Shown piece after piece: positions 21,551 through 30,483 of a DNA stretch of 64,000 nucleotides. The notes under the pieces are model-generated. The model was given only the letters and a program-made list of their open reading frames with translations. It did no database searches and was not told where the DNA came from. The DNA is from Lunularia cruciata (taxonomy: Eukaryota > Streptophyta > Marchantiopsida > Lunulariales > Lunulariaceae): positions 31,811,001 to 31,875,000 of the forward strand of contig OX419755.1 of NCBI GenBank assembly GCA_948567375.1. Direction: 5' to 3'. The position numbers and the translations under genes are program-made. Positions within the stretch are counted from its first letter, which is position 1. Each line of letters opens with the position of its first letter.

Positions 21551-23465
21551 TGTGACAACCCGGCAAATATCACTTTTGCGGTAATCGGGTAAGTAAAGTT
21601 TGTTCCTGCAGAGATACGAGTCAGAATTGGTCAAATACGAAGCAAAGTAAAAATTTCAGTTCTTCTTGAGTTCTTCTTTAGTCTCTCAAGTAGAAACCAC
21701 ACCCAGAAGAGAGTAACAAGCACTGACTCGCAGTCTTGTCACAAATTAACACTCCATAATCACAACTCCATCAAATCTTTCCAAACAATCTTGATTGTGA
21801 TGATTCAGGCTCTCCCAAAAACAGCACTTCACTGCAAAACAACTTCACCTCAGAATTGTGTTCCACCCCTCCACTGAAGGCACAACTTCCTCGATCAAAA
21901 TTGCTTCACATCAACTTTGCACTGCACTCACAAATGCAGAATACTACCAACACTACAATTCCTCTCAGATTTGTCAAGGCATTGCTTTGATTGCACTTCA
22001 CTCTGGATCAAATACACAGAACAAAGATCAAGGCTGTGGAATCCAACATCCAACAAGCACTCTGACTTGCACTTCGAATTTCTCCACACACTCACAAATA
22101 CAATCACAAAGTTGATACTTGGAATCAAGCTCAAGCGACGAGCACTGCTTCACAGCACTTCGCTTTTTCTATTCTCAAAAATAATGAGCATTGAACAACA
22201 ATTTCCTGCGAATGCCACTCTTAAATAGTGAACAAACCGACAGTTCTAACAACTATACCGTTCTACGACAACTGTTCTAACTTGCAGATCCGAAATGACA
22301 ATGCACCTCTTCATATCTGTCTCTTCAAATCTCAAATCTGTTACTAATCCGATCCAATGTCTACTTCTTCCTCGGCTTTCAAAACTGAACCCGAAGTAAT
22401 CTTACTTCCTACTACATTTTCCTCGGGTTTCACAACTCCTAGTTCCTCCACTAATTCTAACATTTCTCCTTCCTGATATGAAATTCCTATCATAGTTAAG
22501 CCTTCTAAATCTCTATCTCCCGACCCACTCTTCTCTAAAGTGTTAAATGTCAAATCTGAAGACACTTGCACTCCTATCACTCTTACTTTGGGTCTAACTA
22601 CTATCAATTCTTTTACTAATTCTACTGTGTCATTGTCAAGAATTGTAATTGAAAGCATGAATACACTATCTACACCTTCAATTTGTAACCCATTTTCCCC
22701 TAATCACTCATGTTACTAACCCGAAGACACTTATTGTCTGATCCTGCACTTTGGGTTTATTCACTATTGCTACTTCTCCTTCAATTCATGTTCCATCTTC
22801 AATTAAAACTGAAATTGAAGTCATGGGTATCCTAATTATCTTCTTTCACTACTCTAACTTCCTCTGATCCTTTCGGCGAAACTCCCAAAGTCACCTTCAT
22901 TGCACTCCAAGGTCCGGCTACCTCTGATTTAGTCATCTTCATCTTGAGGCAAAGTCTTTAGACCCGAAGTCATGTAAACCCGAAGTACGAAGTCTGAAGT
23001 CCGAAGTACGAAGTCACATTGACCCGAAGACACTTTGACCCGAAGTACATCTACTCTCAAAATTTCAAATGCTTGTAACTTCTTCTACAGACCTTCAAAC
23101 TTTAAAATTTTGGTGGCAATGGAAAGCCCTGAACTAGACGCTTCCAACACGATATAACATGCTTGATTTGGAGTTGTGGTCATTGAGATATGGCCCCTGC
23201 AAGAATCCTGACCTGCAACTTCTATTTCTCCTTCGGGTTTGCCCTCCTTAACGTCTGATCCGAGTTTTTCACTCCTCTGACACGAAGTAAGCTTCTTCGG
23301 GTTTGATCTAATCCAAGTCCTTCTTTCTCTTACATGAAGTCGACTTCCTCAGGGCTGATCAAAACACAAGTTTCCACTCATTTCTTCTCCATTTGGTTTC
23401 AATTTGGTTTCAGTAAGCCATTTCTTCTTCAAAACTCGTCCAAAATGAAAAATGTGGGTACCACA
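21551..23465 (-). mobile_element. B2: 1.9-kb short form of family B
   Basis: Left end TGTGACAACCCGG and about 0.75 kb after it match B1. The right end shares only the last 15 or so bases. TGTAT (21546-21550) precedes and TGTAC (23466-23470) follows, a 5-bp duplication with one change; A3 has the empty site (GATGTATCATAGAAGG). Many copies of CCCGAAG or its complement lie towards both ends. B3 has the same layout, so this is a separate subfamily and not a one-off deletion. Confidence 0.8.
22344..22942 (-). pseudogene. B2 short protein sharing its tail with the B1 protein
   Basis: The reverse strand starts at an ATG (22942; MKMTKSEVAGPW) and, through several stops, reaches a 104-codon open end (DTVELVKELIVVRPKV, then LEKSGSGD and KAEEEVDIGSD). 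That tail is clearly related to the last 60 residues of the B1/B4 protein (LKAEEEVDIGSE), whereas the front half is different. Function unknown. Confidence 0.45.
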
Positions 23466-23529
23466 TGTACCATAGAAGGTAGAGAGGCCTTCACTTTGAG
23501 GACAAAGTGAAAATTTAGTCGGGGGTAAA
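23466..23529 (+). other. A2 3' untranslated end and polypurine tract
   Basis: Continues A2 after B2 (CATAGAAGGTAGAGAGGCC, as in A1 4230-4250) and ends with the purine tract GTCGGGGGTAAA at 23518-23529, next to the LTR. Confidence 0.8.
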
Positions 23530-24221
23530 TGTAACACCCATTTGTGCATGTGTATGGTATTGTGATATTTAGCTTGGTATTACAAGTACTTAAGAGATAT
23601 TATTTATATAGAGATAAAGGATTGTTCTATATTAGTCATGGTTAGCTAAAGTTAGTCATAGCTAAGATAAAGGGGACTTTACTTTAGAGGAAGTAGAAAA
23701 GATGAGCACCACTATTTTGGATTTTAGTGTGTTGACTTGGTATTATTCCTAGGTGTTTGGCTTTGAAGAAAGAGTTGAGAACTCTTGGGCCCGCAAGGCT
23801 TTTTGTTTTGGATTCTTCTTTAGTCCAAGGATAGCCCATGTGAAGGAATCCTTGACTTAGTGGGTGGTTCAAGATAAGACCACATGCTTAGGGGAATATG
23901 CCCATGTGAATGGATATTCCTTTCTACTTTTTGACTTTACTTGACTTTTAGTCTAGTAACTTGAGTTATTACGGTAATTAGTAACTTAGATACGTAACTA
24001 TTTCACAAGTATATAAACAAGGGGTGAGGAGGTACTCATCATCTTTTCATTTGCAACTATCTCTCTCTCATTGAGTTCTCTAGTGAGCAATGTCTTGAGT
24101 CTTGGAATATTAGCCTTGGAGGAGTATGATGGAGTTGGGGTTCCTTGCCTTCTTAGTCCATGGTGCACTACCATAATAGCCATCAAAGGTTCATCTTGAG
24201 TGAGAGACAAGCCGACTCACA
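23530..24221 (+). repeat. A2 3' LTR (692 bp)
   Basis: TGTAACACCC to CGACTCACA, partner of 12960-13650. It is followed by GATC (24222-24225) and then by C1 methyltransferase codons on the minus strand. Confidence 0.95.
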
Positions 24222-25000
24222 GATCCCACCAAACAACTCCAATAGGCATATCCCCTCTATTAGATACTGCCAAGCAATGAGTGTGGTATCCAGAGGTGTC
24301 AAAGCAATTGCCTCTGGAAGCTCATCCTCACACTCATCTCCTAATGGTACGAAGGCTCCACTCCAAGCCTACTGCACCAACTGATCTGCATGCTGCTGCA
24401 ATGCCTCCTCTAAACTCCACAATGGAACATCCAAGGTCGATGGAACAATCCCACTCGTACTCCAAAGTCGAGTGATCTCCTCTAGTACTGGAGTATCCTC
24501 TACATGGGCATTCCCCTCCAACAAGTCACCATGCCAAGTAACTGCACCACTGAAAGCTAAAACTGATGCTGTCATGGTCCCAGACTGTAGTGAGCCAAGA
24601 CTGCCGCTACTGAAGCGTACTGGTAGGCGACATACCCGTCCCTCACCAGACTACCAACTAGGTCTATAAGAGGTTGTCTCCTCCCAATAGTCAATGCTGA
24701 AACCCATGGGGTATAACATTGCTCCCCCAACTAGCACATCATATGACTCAGCTATCGTCACAATAGCCTGAGCTCTCACCACCGAGCTATCAGTCAGATG
24801 ACCAGGCTGAACCTAGACAACAAACTCTCTACGTGTGATGTACTGTGTCGAACTACCACCTAGAGATGTCTAGATCTGAAATGGACACCTCTCCACATCA
24901 GTCTTCCGTAACTCCAAACCGACAACTGCAGCCTTCCCCAACATAAGGGGCCACATACCAAAGTCTAACAAGACTCTTTATGGTGTATAGACCTTACCTA
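24222..25000 (-). pseudogene. C1 methyltransferase N-terminus (motif I) and probable protease
   Basis: Reading leftwards to 24222, the strand ends in EGICLLELFGGI, the first half of methyltransferase motif I; after removing A2 and one GATC it joins NIGLAVVLQAG at 12956. Upstream lies a linker (WSLEEALQQHADQLVQ). Further upstream is a protease-like module: LLDFGMWPLMLGKAAV and, about 70 residues on, YDVLVGGAMLYPMGFSIDYW. The expected D-S/T-G reads DFG, so the protease call is tentative. Stops near 24968, 24870 and 24655 break it. Confidence 0.72.
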
Positions 25001-26300
25001 AAGGTCCCACCAAACAAAAAATCCCCCTTTGGTTATCCAATAGGACAATACCAGGTGTAAACCGTGCTCTCTCAAAGGCCGGTCTAGCTGGCAACTCCTC
25101 CAGTCTAGCTATTGCTGCCTGCCATAAACCACTGGTCGCTGAACGGATCTCATGCTCCTCGACCAAGTCAGCTCCACTACCAACCACCTCTGCTCTAGTA
25201 GTAGGAATTGAACCATCCCTACTCTCACACAACGTGGCAGCCAACCGGAACACTGGGGCTGGGTCAACTCCCAATGTAAACATATCACTAGCCAAAAACA
25301 AAGGACGCCGCATAATCAGCTGAGCCGCCCCCAACATCATGCTAGACTCAGTCTGTGTAGTAGTAGGTGGCTGACTAGCAGGTAGTCCATCATGTACTCC
25401 ATCACCACCTACCACACCTACACTGGAACGTCTAGGAACCATGGATGTTGTCTGCAATGCCTCAGATAGCGTGAAAGACTGGGGAAGTCTGACCTGTCTC
25501 CCAACCTCTCCTCTCTGTGGGTCCAACTCCATTGATGCTCCTCTAGGCTTTGGAGCACATACTGCACTCCTAGTCATTGCTGCTGTGCAGCAGTGACTAG
25601 GAGTGCATCCACCTGTGCTGCTCCACACATGAAGTCCAAAGCATCTCTATCACCAGCATATAAGGTGGAAGCTTCAACACCCAAATCTGATCTCCTTTGA
25701 GCAATAGCCATACTAGCCAATCTCTGCTCCAATTGCTCAATCTGAGTAGCCATAGTTGTGTCAGAAGTAAAGGTAGGTACTGCACCCCTACTAGGTGTAG
25801 ATCCTCTACCACTACCTCTACCACCTCATCCTTCATGAACTGGAGCTCCTCTACTACCTGTCATAGCAGCCCTACCACTCCGTAACTCTAGGTGTAGGTC
25901 AAAACACCGGTCACTAGTGTGACCAAATTTATGGCAGTGCTAACACTGCCTCTGTGCTGGCTGTGATGCACCATAGGTATCAGGTCCGCTGCCTTGAGTA
26001 CACTCTCTCCTATGGTGAGGTCCACCACAAGTCCAACAAGCAACACCACCACTCACTAGCTGCTGCTGACCCGATAATGAGGGTAAGGGTCTAACTCCAC
26101 TAGGCCTTCCACTCGCTCCATAGGATCTGGGCTGTCCACCTTGTCCTCAAAAACAAACTAGGCGTGGTGCACTTTGCTGCACTCTAGAAGAAGGCAAATT
26201 GGTCCTGCCTTCACCTCCTGAGCTCAAAATCACAACACTGCTTGAAATTTTCTCCTTCTTTGCTCAAAATTTGGCCAGCGCTTCCGCACACCATCCGCCT
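25001..26300 (-). pseudogene. gag: C1 gag with double zinc knuckle
   Basis: From right to left: a serine/proline-rich stretch (SYGASGRPSGVRPL), knuckles CWTCGGPHHRREC and C-stop-HCHKFGHTSDRC near 25920-26040, a short coiled region (TQIEQLEQRLASMA) and a 216-codon open frame (24978-25628) leading to the protease. The capsid half seen in C0 is not found here, so C1 probably carries a deletion between its leader and the knuckles. Confidence 0.7.
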
Positions 26301-26449
26301 AATTGCCAAATCTGCATCCATTGAACAAGCTTCTACACACTAGGGAAACATTGAACTTGAATCAAGCTACCAATGATCCACCAAGCTTGGAGATACCACC
26401 AACACTCAAAGTTCCTACACCCGATTTCCCCCTGACTTTACTTCTCTGA

Positions 26450-26900
26450 TGTAATCAGATTGCTTACCACTCTCAACTCAATTCAACTCAGATCAATACT
26501 TGATCTATCACTCTATAAACTGCCAACAATTGGGCACTGATTACAATCAAGCCACACCCACTCAAGCATAGAGAATCCAGGTGACGCTCACCGGCCTCTG
26601 TCCACCATAGCCAAGAACTCGAAGGCTCAACATCATAGAAGTGAGCTCTCTGGAGCTCACTTTGAAACTATACCCCTTGGACTTGAGCTAGCTCTAAAAC
26701 CCTAACGGTCCTGCTGACGGCACACTCGACGGTGCAAACGGTGCAAAGTGACGATGGACCCCACCGTGAAGTCAGTACCCCAAACACAAAATCTAACCGT
26801 TGGAAAGTAGTCTTTGAGAAACTACTGAAATAACTCTAACTACTATCATTGGAACTCCAATGTCCAAGCATCTAGATGCGGCACTACAAATGGCGGGACA
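26450..26900 (-). repeat. C1 5' LTR block (451 bp)
   Basis: In element orientation it starts TGTCCCGCCATTTG and ends CAATCTGATTACA. It matches 7221-7632 and 58964-59408, and more distantly 46560-46995. AGGAT follows at 26901. The bases next to its inner end (TCAGAGAAG) are not a standard primer-binding site. Confidence 0.8.
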
Positions 26901-27310
26901 AGGATCCCATACCAAAACTAGACTACTTGGGCCTTAGTAACTCCTTGAGTGAATGATCAGCCATCTCATGCAAGTGTATGCCTTGCATAGGCTCTTTATA
27001 GGCTTTTGCTAGAACTCTTACAAGCTCTTCAGCTTATCAATCAACACTCCTTGGTAGTTTTACCTCAAGCATTAGAAGAATTCTATCATGGGGTTAAACC
27101 TTGGTATTTCAACACTTCTTGCAATGGTACTTCCACTTGCAATAGCATCATTTCCAACTTGTGCATCTCCCTTGGATACACCAATGCTACTAGAGCTAGA
27201 ACTTGTGGGTAAAACCAATCTACCCCTACAAACCAAGCTTGAAGTGATGAAGATGTAGTTTGGAGACCAATATTGTCACCATAGCTTAATCTCCATGAGC
27301 TCTCTTGAAC
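26901..27310 (-). mobile_element. C0 gag, right part
   Basis: The reverse strand reads FTQGVTKAQVV, then a stop, then FWYG, and runs in frame into ILDKELQHRVC at 7111 once C1 and one duplicated AGGA are removed. That continuity shows C1 inserted into an older relative. Further right the frame decays and I cannot follow it beyond about 27310. Confidence 0.72.
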
Positions 27311-28214
27311 TCATCGTAATCATCCATTGGTAGACCATCCAATTGCTAGAACAACTCTTTCCATGCCATGAAGTGTATGAAAAAATTTGGGTTCTACATC
27401 TACTACAAATCACACCAACTATCAAACTATTAGATGAAGTCATCTGACTCAATGGTACCTAGTATACTAAAGTAGCACTTGGGGCCTTTGGAGGCTCCAT
27501 AAATATTATCCATGTCCCATAACAATAGTGCGGACACACTAGGTACACTCTCAATTGAATCAACTCCCATCTCAAACTCCAAACTAAAATCGATCTCCTC
27601 CCTCATTGGAACTTGAGATACAAGCTAATATCAAGCGCCATTCTATGTAAACCCATTGCATATTATAGCAAAATTTCTTCTAGAATCCCTAGAAAACTAT
27701 ATCATGATGATGTATCCAAAGCACAATTATAACCACCAAGAAGCATCCAGTAATGTAACTCTTAACTATAACTACTAAACTAGGAGAAAGAGCAACCTAT
27801 AACCTGTCATCAACCCATCAACCTATAACCAACACACACTCTCATGGTCTATATGTCATCACTTCCTACCTCATTGAAGAGAAACATAAGTAGTCTTACT
27901 TGTCATCACTTTAACCTCACTACCAAGAGCAAACTAGAGCACCAATGCTCTAAATTTCAAAGCACCTCATACAAATGTGGTGCACAAACAAGAAGCATAT
28001 AATGAAGAGGTCCAATCACAAGAAATCAAAACAATAACACTCCATCTCACAAATAAAAATTAGATTGACTTTACCACCACTTGGCATATGACATAATAGG
28101 AGTGATTATCTACTCCTACGCTACCAAGATTACCAAAGGTGGAATCAAATTGCTTTTCCTAGCCAAAGCTACATGAGTATATGTATTAGTCTACCAATCA
28201 CTAAGATAACAAGT

Positions 28215-28290
28215 GAGGATGGACCAGTTGGCTAGGGCACTAGTCTAGGAACAAAATATATATAGTTCAAACTTTACTATGCACTTGAAT
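28215..28290 (+). repeat. tRNA-like (possible SINE) head
   Basis: GTTGGCTAGGGCACTAG resembles a tRNA A box, and AGTTCAAACTTT about 35 bases on resembles a B box. No complete tRNA fold or anticodon arm is evident and no poly(A) tail follows. Weak call. Confidence 0.25.
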
Positions 28291-28317
28291 TGTGGGTAGA
28301 TCTTCCCACACAAGTAT

Positions 28318-28396
28318 CACAAACTACCAAAACTCAACTAAATTGGCTAGTCTCAGCACAAACTACCAAAAACTCAACTAAATTGGCTAGTCTTAT
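28318..28396. repeat. Two-copy 39-bp tandem repeat
   Basis: CACAAACTACCAAAACTC... occurs at 28318-28356 and again at 28357-28396 with few changes, ending in AATTGGCTAGTCT each time. A local duplication with no evident function. Confidence 0.85.
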
Positions 28397-28561
28397 GCCA
28401 ACAAGCTAGCTTGTTTGTCCTTCTAGGCCTTTGTGGTATCTCTACCTTATGCTTCAAAGCCTCTAAATACCCAAATGATTCCTTTCTTCTTGCCATTTCA
28501 AACTCTCCTCCACCAACTCAAGAACTAGCTAGGGCAATCTGAGCAACTTCCAACTTTGGAC

Positions 28562-28687
28562 TATAACACCTATTTGTGTATGTATGTGTTATGTGATATT
28601 TATTTTGGTATTATATTACCATGAATATAGATATTATTTTAGACTTTTGATTTTATTCATCTTGAGTCAGAGATAGGTTGGCTCATA
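28562..28687 (+). repeat. A3 5' LTR remnant (126 bp)
   Basis: TATAACACCTATTTGTG to GGTTGGCTCATA keeps both LTR ends but lacks about 565 bp from the middle. It is followed by a primer site (28692-28710) and leader homologous to A2. Confidence 0.8.
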
Positions 28688-29640
28688 TTTCTGGTTCCAT
28701 TACCAAGACCTCTTTAGAAGGCAAGATAATGTTCCATGTACAATTCTATATTAGACAGAAGGAGGTTATGAGAGCTCACTTGGAGAGAACATTAGGGGAG
28801 TATAGAGAGCTTAACTTATGTTAGAGAACCAAGACCTAATTTTATATATGTAATTCATTATGATGGTTTTGAGGTGATATTGTGCATCTTGTACACATGA
28901 GAGGATTTGGAGAGGTGGATTGTAGAATTTTGGAGATAATGCTCAATTTGGGAAAAGTTTCAAGTTTATGATCTAGACTTGGAATTTCTACACATGATAG
29001 CTCACGTCATTCTTCAATAAGCACATCTGAAATTATTGTGAGAGCTAGTACACTCATTGAGCTAGAAATGGAAGTTGATAGGCTGAACTACTCTCAAAAT
29101 ATATGCTCTCAAGAAATTTGTATAGAGTTTACCATTTCTACATCTTGAATTTTATCGCTATGAAAATTTCCAAGGCAATTAATTGATAGATAGGCTACCT
29201 ATTAGCTAAAATATCAGGGACAGATCATTCATGTAGAGAGAGTTATAAATTTGAAGTGAAGGGGATGGTTTTCAAACCAAATCTAGAAGAGCTGTGCTGA
29301 ATAGAAAGGTGCCTAAGCTAAATGTCTTGATGAACAGATCTAAAAAATTTCAAGAAAGGATACCCTGGTGTGTTGATTAAGTGTTCAGAATTTCAAAGGA
29401 CTATGACTTATGAATTGAGAGAATTTAGTGACAGTGGGAGGAGGGGTCAGTTATGGAAAGTTGGGATCTCATCCATGAGGAATGTAAGAATAAGAAAAGG
29501 TATATTTGAGTGTTTAGACTTATCTTGGGAGCATGGAGTGTCACCAAGAGTGGAATTTGAGGCTATGAAAGGTTCCCCAAGGATTTGAGATGATTGTAGG
29601 GGTTGATTTGAGAAAAAAAATTAGAATAAAATTTGAAAAC
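28688..29640 (+). other. A3 primer site and leader
   Basis: TGGTTCCATTACCAAGACC at 28692-28710 corresponds to 13655-13673 of A2, and the following 0.9 kb matches the A2 leader, ending GGTGATTGTAGGGG-like near 29600. No coding frame is conserved. Confidence 0.7.
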
Positions 29641-30483
29641 TCACCCAAAAATAGCACTTTATTGCAAAACGACTTCGCCTTAGAATTGTGTTCCACCCCT
29701 CCACTGAAGGCACAACTTCCTCAATCGAAATTGCTTCACATCAACACTGCACTGCACTCACAAATGCAGAATACTACCAACACTACAATTCCTCTTAGAT
29801 CTGTCAAGGCATTGCTCCGATTTCACTTTACTCAAGATCAAATACACAGAATGAAGATCAAGGCTGCAGAATCCAACATCCACAAACACACTAACTTGCA
29901 CTTTGAATTTCTCCACACACTCACAAACACAAACACAAAGTTGATTCTCAGAATCAAGCTCAAGCGATGAGCACTGCTTCATAGCACTTCACTTTATCTA
30001 TTCTCAAAAATTATGAGCATTGAACAACATATGATTGCAAATGCCACTCTTAAATAATGAAGCAAATGATAGTTCTAACAAAAATACCATTCTACAACAA
30101 CTCTTCTAACTTGCAGATCCAAACTGACAATGCACCTCTTCATATCTGCTTCTTCAAATCTCAAAATTTGTTACTAATCCAATCCGATATCTACTTCTTC
30201 ATCGGCTTTCAAACCCAATCCCCAAGTAACCTCACTTACTACTCTATCTTCGGGTTTCACAACTCCTAATTCCTCTACCAAATCTAACAATTCTCTTTCC
30301 TGATCTGAAATTCTACTAGTGGGTAATCTATCTAACTCCTTATCTCCCAACCCACTCTTCTCCAATGTCTCCAATAGTAACTCCGAAGACATCTGCACTC
30401 CTATGTTATCTACTTTGGGTCAAACAACTATCAATTCCTTTGTTAATTCTACTATGTCCTCATCAAGAATTGTAATTGAAAGC

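Larger units (their letters stand above)
12960..24221 (+). mobile_element. A2: family A gypsy element, both LTRs, gag deleted, two B insertions
   Basis: LTRs at 12960-13650 and 23530-24221 flank primer site, leader, protease, RT, RNase H and integrase. GATC precedes the element (12956-12959) and follows it (24222-24225). It lies within the motif I codons of the C1 methyltransferase. The leader passes straight into protease sequence at about 14584, so gag is missing. B1 interrupts the protease and B2 interrupts the last codons of integrase. Confidence 0.93.
7115..26900 (-). mobile_element. C1: Ty3/gypsy element encoding a DNA methyltransferase and a PHD finger
   Basis: On the minus strand, from right to left: LTR block (26450-26900), gag with two zinc knuckles, probable protease, C5-methyltransferase, RT, RNase H, integrase, PHD finger, purine tract and 3' LTR region. 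It is flanked by AGGA (AGGAT if one ambiguous base is counted) at 7111 and 26901, and the C0 gag reading frame is continuous across the removed element. Two later insertions split it: a solo A LTR at 9143-9834 (duplication GGAC) and A2 at 12960-24221 (duplication GATC). Scattered stops mean the copy is dead. Confidence 0.9.
27311..28561. other. Decayed sequence between C0 gag and A3
   Basis: No coding frame, LTR or RNA gene that I can support. It may be the remaining 5' part of C0, because A3 is inserted at its right edge and a family C-like LTR reappears beyond A3 at 46262-46995. The last four bases, GGAC (28558-28561), look like the target duplication of A3. Confidence 0.4.
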
